A stretch of 64,000 nucleotides of DNA from Amycolatopsis solani. Its GTDB lineage: Bacteria > Actinomycetota > Actinomycetes > Mycobacteriales > Pseudonocardiaceae. The stretch lies in NCBI RefSeq assembly GCF_033441515.1, contig NZ_JAWQJT010000003.1:2170001-2234000 (forward strand), written 5' to 3'. The notes under the pieces were generated by a model. The model was not told the origin of the DNA. It ran no database searches and was given only the letters and a program-made list of their open reading frames with translations. The position numbers were made by a program, and so were the translations under genes. Below, one piece after another: positions 24,846 to 33,800 of this stretch. The stretch's first letter is position 1. Every line of letters begins with the position of its first letter.

Positions 24846-25405
24846 ACCGTCCCGCCCGTCTCAACCGGACGCTGCTGGCCGCGTTCGGGCTGCTGCTGAT
24901 CGCCGCCGGTGCGGTCCCGGCGGCGATCCGCTTCCACTGGCTCCCGGCGCTCGGCGCGGATCGGCCGATCGTGCCAGGTACCGAGCTGCCCCCGACCTGG
25001 GTGCTGTACGTGAGCGCGGCCGCCGGGATCGTCGTCGCGCTGGCCGGGCTGCGCTGGCTGGCCGCCCAGCTGGTCCGCAAGCCGGCCGGCCGCACCTGGC
25101 GGTTCGAAGCCGATCCCGACGCCGGCACCACCGAGCTGGCCACCACCGCGGCGGTCGGGCCGTTCACCGAGGAGCTGCGCGGCTACCCCGGCGTCCGCAC
25201 CGCGTCCGCCTCCCTCACCGGGACCCGCGAGCGCCCCGAGCTGCTCGCGGTCGTCTCGGTCGAGCAGGACGGCGATCCCGCCGAGATCCGGGACCGCATC
25301 CGCGACGAGGGCGTGCCGCGGTTGTGCCAGGCTCTCGACCTCGACGACCTGCCCACCCGGGTCGAGCTGCGCTTCACCACCGCCGCCGGTTCCCGCGTCG
25401 CCTGA
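24842..25405 (+). CDS. amaP: AmaP-like alkaline-shock membrane anchor protein
   Basis: The 187-residue product has two membrane helices (LLAAFGLLLIAAGAVPAAI and VLYVSAAAGIVVALAGLRWLA) that form a hairpin. A C-terminal domain (VGPFTEELRGYPGVRTASAS, LLAVVSVEQDGDPAEIRDRI, LPTRVELRFT) follows and matches AmaP, which recruits Asp23 to the membrane. It is the last gene of the operon, started by a GTG overlapping the DUF6286 stop. It stops 22 nt before the convergent LysR gene, leaving no room for a long terminator. Confidence 0.82.
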   Translation: MNRPARLNRTLLAAFGLLLIAAGAVPAAIRFHWLPALGADRPIVPGTELPPTWVLYVSAAAGIVVALAGLRWLAAQLVRKPAGRTWRFEADPDAGTTELATTAAVGPFTEELRGYPGVRTASASLTGTRERPELLAVVSVEQDGDPAEIRDRIRDEGVPRLCQALDLDDLPTRVELRFTTAAGSRVA

Positions 25406-25426
25406 CGGACCCGCGGGCCAAGACCG

Positions 25427-26323
25427 TCACAGCGCTGGGACACCGGTGCCCGACCAGTCCTGCCGCTTCAGCTGGTCCAGCAATGCGGTCTCGGCCCGGC
25501 CCGGCGCGTGGCGCACCCCCGCGACCACCGGCTCCGAGAGGGCCGGGCGGAGCGGGCGGGCCAGCTCTTCGAAGCCGTCGGGGATCGCGGAGGACGGCGC
25601 GATGGCGACGCCGAGACCTTCCGCGGCGAGCCGCACCGCGGTGGCGATCTGCGAGGCCCGGCCGACCGTCCGCGGGGCGAGGCCGCGGTCGGCGAGCAGG
25701 CGCGCCAGGTAGTCGTCGAGCTTGCTGGTGCGACGGAAGCGCACCCACCCCTCGGCCGCGAGCTCTTCGAGGAGCAGCGGCTTGCGCCGGCGAAGCAGGG
25801 GGTGGCCTTGCGGGAGCACGGCGACGTAGGACTCCTGGCCCAGCGGGTGGATGTCGAAGGTGCAGCCCGGCGGGATCTCGTGCACCAGGAGCATGTCGAG
25901 CGTGCCCTGGCGCGCCAGCCGCTCCATGTCCGCGGGATCGGGTTCCTCGTGGATGGTGACCTGCAGGTGCGGGTGGCGGCGACGCAGCTCGCCGAGCGCG
26001 CGCGGGAGCTGGCGGGCCCCGAGTCCCATGTGGACGGCGATGACCAGCTCGCCCGCCAGCTCGCCGTCGGCGGCGCGGGCCGCGGTGAACGCACGCCGGG
26101 AGGCAGCGGCGGCGAGTTCCGCTTCCACCAGGAAAGCCCGCCCCGCCACGGTCGGCGTCATGCCCTGCGGAGTCCGCGTGAACAGGCGCACCCCGACCTG
26201 CTTCTCCAAGGTGCCGATCTGCTGGGACAGCGACGGCTGAGTCAGTCCCAGCCGCTCGGCCGCCGCCGTGACGCTGCCCTCTTCGGCCACCGTCAGCGCG
26301 TACTCGTACTGCCGCAGGTTCAT
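25427..26323 (-). CDS. LysR family transcriptional regulator
   Basis: The 298-residue regulator has an N-terminal winged HTH (MNLRQYEYALTVAEEGSVTA then AAERLGLTQPSLSQQIGTLE) and a type-2 periplasmic-like effector domain (LVIAVHMGLGARQLPRALGE, LRRRHPHLQVTIHEE, SYVAVLPQGHPL, AIAPSSAIPDGFEEL). I chose ATG 26323, which has GGGAGGTGG upstream; a 14-residue extension would start inside the operator region. It is divergent from an SDR gene and a 15-bp palindrome lies just upstream, so autoregulation and control of the SDR are likely. The co-inducer is unknown; the FDIHPLGQESY segment is typical of CynR/OxyR-type LTTRs. Confidence 0.92.
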   Translation of the reverse strand: MNLRQYEYALTVAEEGSVTAAAERLGLTQPSLSQQIGTLEKQVGVRLFTRTPQGMTPTVAGRAFLVEAELAAAASRRAFTAARAADGELAGELVIAVHMGLGARQLPRALGELRRRHPHLQVTIHEEPDPADMERLARQGTLDMLLVHEIPPGCTFDIHPLGQESYVAVLPQGHPLLRRRKPLLLEELAAEGWVRFRRTSKLDDYLARLLADRGLAPRTVGRASQIATAVRLAAEGLGVAIAPSSAIPDGFEELARPLRPALSEPVVAGVRHAPGRAETALLDQLKRQDWSGTGVPAL

Positions 26324-26341
26324 CCGGAACCACCTCCCTGC

Positions 26342-26390
26342 ATAGAATTGTTCTATATGGAGCATAGTAGAACTCTCTTTGCGCCTATGC
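26342..26390. promoter_or_regulatory. Operator region between LysR and the first SDR gene
   Basis: A 15-bp interrupted palindrome ATAGAATTGTTCTAT (26342-26356) lies 19 nt upstream of the LysR ATG. It is followed by GTAGAAC (26367-26373), a 3-nt gap, and CTTTGCGCCTATGC (26377-26390) before the SDR gene. The GTAGAAC and 14-nt blocks reappear, in the same order and orientation relative to transcription, upstream of the second SDR gene. Confidence 0.65.
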
Positions 26391-26448
26391 CGGCACGTGC
26401 GTAAATTTCGGCTCGTAAGTCGCGGTTCGTGCCGGAAAAGGAGAAAGA

Positions 26449-27198
26449 ATGCGTCTCGCGGACAAGGTGGCTCTGGTCACGGGTGGCGGAGCGGGCCTCG
26501 GCCTGGCCATCGCCGAGAGGTTCGCCGCCGAAGGCGCCCACGTCTACATCACGGGACGACGCAAGGAAGTTCTCGACGACGCAACGGCTTCCCTCGACGG
26601 GCGGGTCACGGCGGTCGTCGCGGACTCCACGTCATCGGCCGATCTCGGCGGTCTGGTGGAGACCATCGGCCGGGAAAGCGGGCGCCTCGACGTGCTCGTC
26701 GCCAATGCGGGCATCATCGAGCGGGCGGATTTCGGCGAGGTGACCGAGGACCACTTCGACCGGACGTTCGACGTCAACGCGCGCGGCACGATGTTCACCG
26801 TCCAGACGATGCTGCCGCTCATGCCGGCCGGCGGCTCGATCGTCCTGGTGGGCTCGATCCAGGGGTTCAAGGGACTCCCCGGATCGACGACCTACAGCGC
26901 GGCGAAGGCGGCCGTGCGTTCCTACGCGCGCGTGTGGGCGGCCGAGTTCGGCGGCCGGGGCCTGCGGGTCAACGTGCTGAGCCCGGGCCCGTTCGACACC
27001 GCCATCATCGACGGGCAGGCCGCGTACTTCGGGCAGGACCCGGCGGCGCTGCGCGCGCAGATGGCCACGCACGTCCCCATGGGCCGGCTCGGACGCCCCG
27101 AGGAGCTCGCCGGCGCGGCGCTGTTCCTGGCCTCGGACGACAGCAGTTTCATGACCGGCGCCGAACTCTGCGTCGACGGCGGCATGGCTCAGGTGTAA
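26449..27198 (+). CDS. Short-chain dehydrogenase/reductase
   Basis: The 249-residue classical SDR has cofactor motif TGGGAGLGLAIAERF near residue 13, NAG (VANAGIIERADFG), a Ser in VGSIQGFKG, and the catalytic YxxxK as YSAAKAAVRSY near residue 148. C-terminal DGGMAQV is typical. A GRR after the second strand (YITGRRKEV) suggests NADP(H). AAAAGGAG precedes the ATG. It is divergent from the LysR gene and likely controlled by it; the substrate is not evident. The gene faces the second SDR gene tail to tail. Confidence 0.92.
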   Translation: MRLADKVALVTGGGAGLGLAIAERFAAEGAHVYITGRRKEVLDDATASLDGRVTAVVADSTSSADLGGLVETIGRESGRLDVLVANAGIIERADFGEVTEDHFDRTFDVNARGTMFTVQTMLPLMPAGGSIVLVGSIQGFKGLPGSTTYSAAKAAVRSYARVWAAEFGGRGLRVNVLSPGPFDTAIIDGQAAYFGQDPAALRAQMATHVPMGRLGRPEELAGAALFLASDDSSFMTGAELCVDGGMAQV

Positions 27199-27248
27199 CC
27201 GTGCTCACCGGGGCCACGGTGCCGGTCCAGGTCGCCGTGGCCGGTAAG

Positions 27249-28016
27249 TCAGCTCCGAAGGCCGCCCGACGCGGTGAGGCGCTCGCCGGTGACCCACGCG
27301 GCGTCATCGGAGGCGAAGAACGCCGCGACCTTCGCCAGGTCTTCCGGCCGGCCCAGGCGCCCCAGCGGCGTGCGCTCGATCATCGCTTTTTCGGCGTCGC
27401 TCCCGATGAAGCCCGCGGCACGGATGCCCTCGGTCTCCACGCCGCCCGGCGCGAGGGTGTTGACCCTGACCCCGCGCGGACCGAGCTCGGCGGCCAGCAC
27501 CCGGGTGAGAGCGTCGACAGCGCCCTTGGTGGCGGCGTAGACGGCCATCCCGGGAACCGCGCGAGCGCTGTCGAGCGACCCGATGTTGATGATCGAGCCG
27601 CCGCCGGGCCCGAAGTGCTTGAGCGCCTCCTGGATGGTGAGGATGGGACCGAGGACGTTGACCGACAGCTGGCGCGAGATGTGCTCCTGTGTCACGGCTT
27701 CGATCGGTTCCGTGTGCCACACCCCGGCGTTGTTGACCACGACGTCCAACCGGCCGTAAGCCCGCACAACCTCGGCGAAGACGCGTTCGACGTCCCCGGG
27801 AACGGAGACGTCGCCCTGAGCCGCGACCGCCGCCCCTCCGTTGTCGCGGATGTGGCTCACGACCTTCTGCGCGCCTTCGGCGTCAGCGGCGTAGTTGACC
27901 ACCACGGCGGCCCCGGCGGCGGCGAACTCTTTCGCGATACCCGCCCCGATCCCCTTGGCGGCCCCGGTCACGAGCGCGACCTTTCCGTGCAACCTCTTCG
28001 GAGTGTTGTCAGTCAT
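27249..28016 (-). CDS. Short-chain dehydrogenase/reductase (3-oxoacyl-ACP reductase-like)
   Basis: The 255-residue classical SDR has TGAAKGIGAGIAKEF (cofactor), NNAGVWHTEP, the Ser in INIGSLDSARAV, and YAATKGAVDALTRVL (catalytic Tyr/Lys). It ends SGGLRS rather than DGG. It differs from the first SDR, so the pair is not a recent duplication. The gene is convergent with the first SDR across 50 nt containing an imperfect hairpin. Upstream lies an operator-like region sharing two motifs with the first SDR promoter, so both are probably in the same regulon. Confidence 0.92.
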   Translation of the reverse strand: MTDNTPKRLHGKVALVTGAAKGIGAGIAKEFAAAGAAVVVNYAADAEGAQKVVSHIRDNGGAAVAAQGDVSVPGDVERVFAEVVRAYGRLDVVVNNAGVWHTEPIEAVTQEHISRQLSVNVLGPILTIQEALKHFGPGGGSIINIGSLDSARAVPGMAVYAATKGAVDALTRVLAAELGPRGVRVNTLAPGGVETEGIRAAGFIGSDAEKAMIERTPLGRLGRPEDLAKVAAFFASDDAAWVTGERLTASGGLRS

Positions 28017-28086
28017 GGCTTCCGTTTCTCTCGTTCCGGAACCGGAAAGTGGCCGGCGCCGCGATCACGAGAGTAGGTAGTCCAAT

Positions 28087-28137
28087 GCATAGGCGCAAAG
28101 TGCGAATCTTTATGTTCTACATAGGAATGACCTATGT
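28087..28137. promoter_or_regulatory. Operator region upstream of the second SDR gene
   Basis: Read on the minus strand: a 19-nt palindrome with arms ACATAGG/CCTATGT (28119-28137), then GTAGAAC (28120-28114), a 13-nt gap, and CTTTGCGCCTATGC (28100-28087). The last two blocks are identical to those upstream of the first SDR gene, where the gap is 3 nt; the 10-nt difference is about one helical turn. The region is AT-rich compared with its flanks. Confidence 0.65.
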
Positions 28138-28142
28138 GACAG

Positions 28143-28880
28143 TCATCGGTCCGGGAACTTCGCGCCGGGAGGCGCGGAGTCCCGCTCCGCCTCGGGCCAT
28201 GTCTGCGGGGCAGGGCCGAACGCGCGTCGGGCGGCTCGGACTGCCAGGGCCGCCACGGCGGCATTGGCGCCACCGCCGATCACCGCACCGATGCCGAAGG
28301 GAGCCACGCGGCCGAGCACGATGATGCCCTGCTTGGTGCCGTACTTGGTGACGAAGTTCTTGCCCAGGACGCTGTTGATCTGGTTCAACGTCGTCATGGG
28401 CACCTTGCTGACCAGCTGACGGGCCCAGTGCTGACCGGTCCGTTCGGCGGCCTTGCCGACGATGGTCGACGAACCGGACTGGCCGAGCAGGATTCCCATG
28501 ACCAGCGTCCGCCGACGTTCGATCTCGTCCAGCCGGACCCCGTGGACCTCGGCGACCGAGAGCACGAACAGGGTGCTCAGTTCGAGCGAGGAGAAAGCCT
28601 CGCCCGCCGACAACGCCAACGCGACCCCGGTACCGACGGCCGGGGCGGCCGCGGTGGCCCCGACCGCAGCTCCGGTGCCTGCCAGGGCGCTGACGAACAT
28701 CCGCTCCAGGGCGCGCACGACCTCAGCCGGTGCCGCCTCCGGGTTGCGCTGACGGGCCCGTGCGATGTTCTTGCGCACCAGCGGTGCCTGCAAGCCGATG
28801 GCCTTGTCCAGCAGCGCGAGGACCGGCTGCCCCGACCCGCTCGACGCCGACACCGGTCCCTCAAGCGCGTCAGAGGCCAT
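28143..28880 (-). CDS. EcsC-like membrane-associated protein
   Basis: The 245-residue product from ATG 28880 (AAGGAG upstream) is an Ala/Gly-rich helical protein. It has hydrophobic glycine-zipper-like stretches (ALAGTGAAVGATAAAPAVGTGV, GIGAVIGGGANAAVAALAV) and a conserved ELSTLFVLSVAEVHGVRLDEIERRR block. The pattern resembles EcsC-type proteins, peripheral membrane proteins of unknown function that occur beside transporters. A longer 264-residue version lacks a ribosome site. There is no partner gene. The family name is tentative. Confidence 0.65.
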   Translation of the reverse strand: MASDALEGPVSASSGSGQPVLALLDKAIGLQAPLVRKNIARARQRNPEAAPAEVVRALERMFVSALAGTGAAVGATAAAPAVGTGVALALSAGEAFSSLELSTLFVLSVAEVHGVRLDEIERRRTLVMGILLGQSGSSTIVGKAAERTGQHWARQLVSKVPMTTLNQINSVLGKNFVTKYGTKQGIIVLGRVAPFGIGAVIGGGANAAVAALAVRAARRAFGPAPQTWPEAERDSAPPGAKFPDR

Positions 28881-29013
28881 TGCGAACTCCTTTACCTCGT
28901 CGAGTTGACGACCAGTCTCGCAGCCGCAATAGTGCACCGTTCGCTCAGTGGCGACTCAACTTTGTGCGAACAGCGCCGCGCTTCCCGCGGTGGGGCATCA
29001 CCCGGGTCGTTCG

Positions 29014-30015
29014 TCAGCGCAGGTCGAGTACGACCTTGCCGGTGATGCCGTTCTCGACTGCTTCGTGCGCGGCCGCCACGTCGGCCAGGTCGAAGGCGTG
29101 GACCGGGAGGGGCGAAAGCAGGTTCCGCTCCAGCGCCGAGGTGATTTCCGCGGCCGCGTGCAGGAGGGCGTCGCGCGGTTCGGTGAGGAGCAGCGCGAAC
29201 CTCAGCACGAGGTTCGGCCACATCAGCCGGAACACCGGCAGGGCCGGGTCCGCCGGTTGCGCCGCGTAGGTCACGATCGTCGCTCCCGGGGCCGCGACCG
29301 TCAGGTCGAGCTCCAGGTTGTCGGTCAGCGCGACTTCGATGACGCGGTCGACCGGGCCGGTCGCGTCGAGGATCTGCCGGGCGGCGTCGGCGTCGCGGTA
29401 GTTCACGACGAGGTCCGCGCCGGCGGCGCGGGCGAGCGCCGCCTTCTCCGGTCCGCTGACGGTGGTCACGATCCGCGCGCCGGCGATCTTGCCGAGTTCG
29501 ATCGCGTAGTGGCCGACGGCGCCCGCGCCGGCCGCGACGAGCACCGTGCGGTCCTTCGGTGAGCCGTCGGCGTGCAGGCACCGGTGCGCGGTCATCGCCG
29601 GGATGCCCAAGCTGGCGCCCAGTTCGTCGGACGTCCCGTCCGGCAGCCGGACCGCTTGTTCGGAAGGGACGACGGTCCACTGGGCGGCGGTCCCCCACGG
29701 CGTGCCGGACCCGGCCAACCAGATCCACACGCGTTCGCCGAGCCGGCTCTCGTCGACACCCGCGCCGACCGCGTCGATCACGCCGGTGCCGTCCTGGTGC
29801 GGGATGCGGCCGGTGCGGTCCCCGACCGGCCTGAAGTCCTCCGGCGACGAGTTCGTCCTCATCCACATGTCGCCGGGGTTGATCGCGGAGAGCGCGACGC
29901 GAACGCGCACCTGGCCGGGGCCGGGTTCCGGGCGCGCGACGTCGAGCACCCGCAGCACGGTCTTCGCGGGGCCGTTCGCGGTGAAGAACGCGGCCTTCAT
30001 GGTGTCCAGGTTCAC
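29014..30015 (-). CDS. Zinc-free medium-chain quinone reductase (NADPH:quinone oxidoreductase)
   Basis: The 333-residue protein is an MDR-superfamily quinone reductase: MKAAFFTANGPAKTVLRVLD, GWIPHQDGTG-like IPHQDGTGVIDAVG, the NADPH loop LVAAGAGAVGHYAIELGK, and AAHEAVENGITGKVVLDLR at the end. No catalytic-zinc cysteines are seen. I chose GTG 30015 because AGGGGA precedes it by five bases; the ATG at 30000 is the family's usual first residue and is an alternative. It is divergent from an HxlR regulator with a shared operator in the 96-nt gap. This is the layout of the Corynebacterium QorR/qor2 pair, in which the enzyme detoxifies quinones or electrophiles. Confidence 0.88.
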   Translation of the reverse strand: MNLDTMKAAFFTANGPAKTVLRVLDVARPEPGPGQVRVRVALSAINPGDMWMRTNSSPEDFRPVGDRTGRIPHQDGTGVIDAVGAGVDESRLGERVWIWLAGSGTPWGTAAQWTVVPSEQAVRLPDGTSDELGASLGIPAMTAHRCLHADGSPKDRTVLVAAGAGAVGHYAIELGKIAGARIVTTVSGPEKAALARAAGADLVVNYRDADAARQILDATGPVDRVIEVALTDNLELDLTVAAPGATIVTYAAQPADPALPVFRLMWPNLVLRFALLLTEPRDALLHAAAEITSALERNLLSPLPVHAFDLADVAAAHEAVENGITGKVVLDLR

Positions 30016-30030
30016 GGTTCCCCTCAAGCA

Positions 30031-30055
30031 GGTAGGTTTGCGATGTATACCTACC
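30031..30055. promoter_or_regulatory. Candidate QorR-type operator
   Basis: GGTAGGT (30031-30037) and ACCTACC (30049-30055) form a perfect 7-bp inverted repeat with an 11-nt spacer, between the two divergent starts. Inverted repeats of this layout are bound by HxlR/DUF24 regulators such as QorR. It overlaps the expected promoter of the reductase gene. Confidence 0.7.
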
Positions 30056-30111
30056 CTGGTCCACGCGCTTCGAATGATCAATAACGCACTTTCCGAGCAC
30101 TAAGGATCCTG

Positions 30112-30492
30112 ATGGACACCACCCCGGCCGCCGAGGCTCCGCGGTTCAGCGCCGACTGCCCGAGCCGCCCGATCCTCGATCAGGTCGCCGACAAGTGGTC
30201 GATGATGGCGATGCAAGTGCTGGAAGAGCCGACCCGGTTCAACGAGATCAAGCGGCAGCTGGACGGCGTGACGCAGCGGGTGCTGACCCAGACGCTGCGC
30301 CGGCTGGAGCGCAACGGCCTGATCCGGCGCCGGGTGCTCGCGACCTCGCCGGTCGGCGTCGAGTACTCCCTCACACCCCTGGGCGAGTCGTTCCGCGGAC
30401 CGTTCATCTGCCTGCACAAGTGGACGATCGAGCACAGCGGCGAGGTCGTCGCCGCGCAACAAGAGTACGACGAGCGGACGTCAGCCCGCTGA
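30112..30492 (+). CDS. HxlR/DUF24 family regulator, QorR-like
   Basis: The 126-residue winged-helix protein contains SADCPSRPILDQVADKWSMM, FNEIKRQLDGVTQRVLTQTL, RRLERNGLIRRRV and VEYSLTPLGESF, the HxlR signature. Cys16, followed by Pro, sits where redox-sensing HxlR regulators (QorR Cys17 in Corynebacterium, HypR) carry their thiol switch. Its divergent neighbour is a quinone reductase, so quinone- or diamide-responsive derepression is likely. No other cysteine is seen. After the stop there is remnant sequence, not a continuing operon. Confidence 0.88.
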   Translation: MDTTPAAEAPRFSADCPSRPILDQVADKWSMMAMQVLEEPTRFNEIKRQLDGVTQRVLTQTLRRLERNGLIRRRVLATSPVGVEYSLTPLGESFRGPFICLHKWTIEHSGEVVAAQQEYDERTSAR

Positions 30493-30609
30493 CCCGGCGA
30501 ACCGCAACCCGGCGTGCTCGCCTTCGACCCGGCGGCCGATGTCGGACAGCTCGGCCACCTGGGCGAGCTCGATCGCGTCGAACACGTACCGCCGGACCGC
30601 CGCCACGTC
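30489..30609 (-). pseudogene. C-terminal remnant of an unrecognised gene
   Basis: On the minus strand a protein-like tail DVAAVRRYVFDAIELAQVAE continues to LRFAGSAG and a stop. No ATG/GTG with a ribosome site gives a full protein; the best start yields about 41 residues. The composition looks like a real C-terminus rather than antisense noise, and it ends abruptly at a junction with unrelated sequence. I do not recognise the family. Confidence 0.4.
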
Positions 30610-30785
30610 AGGCCGAACGTTTCCGGGCCACCGCCGGACGCCTCGGCCGGAACCCGGCGGCGCTCACCGTGACAGCACAGACGAACCACGCCATGCAGCC
30701 CAAGCTGATCGGCAACGACTGGCCGTTCCCCGCCGGCGACATCGAGCGGTTGCGGGACCGCGGAATCGACGGCGTTGCACCCCGT
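30610..30785 (+). pseudogene. C-terminal remnant of a luciferase-like monooxygenase
   Basis: Plus-strand frame ERFRATAGRLGRNPAALTVT ... LIGNDWPFPAGDIERLRDRG resembles the late part of LLM/F420-dependent oxidoreductases (the R-A-x-A-G-R-D-P-x-x-L-x-V strand and the D-I-E-R-Y-R-D-L-G-V-D motif). There is no upstream domain and no proper ending. Together with the adjacent minus-strand remnant it fills the 344-nt gap 30493-30836, which contains no intact gene. Confidence 0.5.
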
Positions 30786-30836
30786 CCGGCGACGTCACGC
30801 CCGAGGCCTCCCTCAGTTCCGCGGAAAGCAGCTACG

Positions 30837-33800
30837 TCACCCGGTCGGCGGGTCGAGCTCGCCCGCCGGCACCTCTTCCCGCGCCAGCCGCTGTGCCGCG
30901 CGGCCGATGGCCGTCTCGATCGCGCCCACCCGGTCGGCCAGCAGGCCCACCGCGCCGACCGCGCGGCTCAGCGGGTCCTCGCCGTCGCCGCCCAGGGCCT
31001 GCTCGCGCAGGTACGCGGCCTTGACCGCGGCCCACCGCTCGGACTGCGAAGGCGTCAGCCGCCCTCGCAGCTCGGCCAGCTTGAGCAGGTTGGCCTCGGC
31101 GCCCGAGGTCAACGTCTGCGCCTCGCCGGCGTAGTGGTCGTCGATCAGGGCCTCGAGCTCCGCGTCGTTCATCGCCGGCACGATGCGCTCGGCGAGCTTG
31201 TTCATGTTCCGGTACGAACCCTGCAGCTGGAACGGCGGTTCGGTCCGCGACGCGTCCGCCTGCGCCGCCGAGGCGATGTACGCCTGGTTGTTCGCCAGCA
31301 CCGTCCGCTGGACCCGCACCAGTTTCCGCAGTACAGCCAGGATCTGCTCCAGCTCCGTGGCCGAATAGCCGTGCGAAAGCTGGTCGGCCCGCACGGAACC
31401 GTCGCCGTTGGCCATCCGGACCAGAACGTCCACATCGGACCGATCCCGCGACACGAGCGGCGCCAGCACGGCGTTCGACGTCAACGCGTTCTCGATGTAG
31501 CTCAGCGCGAAGAGCTCTTCCTTGCCGGACAGCACGTCGCCGAGGTTCCACACGTCCGCGCGGTTGGCGAGCATGTCGGGGATGCGGAACCGCTTGCCCT
31601 GCTCGGTGTAGGGGTTGCCGGCCATGCACACCGCGAACCGCTTGCCGCGCAGGTCGTACGTCCGCGTGCGGCCCTCCCACACGCCTTCCATCCGCCGCTG
31701 CGCGTCGCACAGCGAGATGAACTTCTGCAGCAGTTCCGGCGACGTGTGCTGGATGTCGTCGAGGTACAGCAGCACGTTGTTGCCCTGCTCCAGCGCGAAC
31801 GAGATCTTCTCGACCTCCTGCCGCGCGGTCGCGTTGGGCGCGTCCGCCGGGTCGACCGAGGTGACGTCGTGACCCAGCGCCGGCCCGTTGACCTTGACGA
31901 ACACCAGCCCGAGTCGGCTGGCGACGTACTCCATGAGCGTCGTCTTGCCGTACCCCGGCGGCGAGATGAGCAGCAGCAGCCCGGACTGGTCGGTGCGCTT
32001 GGCGTCCCCGGCCGCGCCGAGCTGCTTGGCCAGGTTGTCGCCGATGAGCGGCAGGTAGACCTCGTCGAGCAGCCGGTTGCGCACGAACGCGCTCATCACC
32101 TTCGGCTGGTACTCCGCCAGCCGGAGCCGGTCGCGTTCGGCCGCCACCAGGTCGTTGCGCAGCCGCTGGTACGCGCGGAAACCCGGCACGCGGTCACGGC
32201 GGAAGCGGTGCGTCCTGGCGAGCGTTTCGTCGAGCCGGACCGTCACCGACCGCCCGGCGAGCCGCGGGTGCGCGCCGAGCAGACCGTCCACAGTGGCCGT
32301 CAGCGTCGCCGACGAGTCGTACCGCGGCAGGTCGCACAGCTCGATCGCGACGGCTTCGGGCAGCTCGTCGGCCGGCAGCCCGGCCGCGTCCACAAAGGAC
32401 CGCAGCCACGCGTCGGCGAGCTGGTACCGGTCCGCGAGGTCGTCGAGCGAACCCAGGTCTTCGGCGAAGCTCCGTCGGTCGAGCCGGAACTTGTCCAGCA
32501 CCGCCCGCGCGCCGCCGCTGGTGACGAACCCGGGCGGGGTGGCGGCGAGTTCCTCGACCAGGTACTCGCCGGCGAGCTCGGTCTCGAGCCCGAGCCCGTC
32601 GGTGAACGCCGTGATCGCGTCCCCGAGTTCCCGCGCCAGCGCGTCGATCGCCGGGGTGGCGCCGAACGCCTCCCGCACCCGCGCGAGCGACGCGGCCCGC
32701 GTCGTCCAGGCAGCGCGCGCCCGCTCGTCGGCCCCGAAGGCCCAGAACAGCTGGGCCGCCGCCCGGGCCGCGGGCGGGTAGCGCAGCAGCCCGGCGGCGG
32801 ACCGCAGCCGCAGCAGGGCGCCCAGGATCGCGGCGGCGTCGTGGTCGTGGACGCCGCGCGCGTACCCCTCGTCGTACCGCTCCCCCGCCACGCTCCGCAC
32901 GACGTCCAGCAGGTCGGCCTCGACCAGCTCGGCCGCCGGCCGCTCGGCGAGGATCGACGTCGCGAGGTACTCGGCCCGGTAGACCTCCGGCGACTCCGAG
33001 ACCAGCAGCTGCTCCCAGTACGGCCGGGTCGCCTCGAACGCGGGGTCGCGCACGGCGGCCCGGTAGTCGGTGCCGGTGATCGCGAACTTCATCGAGCCGT
33101 CGTGCGGCACCAGCGTGAGGTCGATGTCCTGGGTGTTGACGGCGAAGGTGTTGCGGCCCAGGCGGATCGTCTCGCCGCCCTCGCCGTAGAGGTCGAGGCG
33201 GTCGCGCAGGGCCCGGCCGGCCTCCTGGCGAGCGGCCTTCACGCGGCCTTCCAGCTCCTCGGCCCGCACCTGGTCGCCGAGCGCCCGCAAATCGTCGACG
33301 ACGCTGCGCAGCTTCGAGACCATCGGGTCGGCCGCGAAGTAGGTGTTGATCTCCTCCGCCGAGCCGAGCGAACCCACCCGGCGTGTCACGCTGCCGAGGA
33401 TGCGCCCGGCCGACTCGACCAGCCGGTCCGCCCGGCGCGCCCGCTCGTCGAGCAGCGCCTGCTTGCGCGAGGAAAAGGCCTCGTAGACGTCGGTGCGCTT
33501 CTCGCCGAGCGCGGTCAGGAAGTCGTCGAACTCCCCGAACCGCGATTCGAGGTTCTCCAGCTGCAACAGCAGCCGGCCCAGCTGCTCGTCGCAGCGCTCG
33601 GGGGTGTCCGCGACCGCGAGCCCACCCGTGACGGCCTGCGCGAGCAGCGCGAACTCGGCCGCGAACTCCGCGCGGCCTTCGGTCTCCAGGAGTTCCTTGC
33701 GGCGCGCTTCCAGGGTGGCCCGGGCGCGGTTGACGGCGCCGATCACCTCGCCGACGCGCTCCAGGATCTTCGTCCGCACGACGGCGTCGGCGATGTCCAG

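Noticed and set aside
26449..28016. The two SDR genes as a recent tandem duplication
   Set aside because: Sequence motifs, lengths and termini differ clearly; only their upstream motifs are shared.
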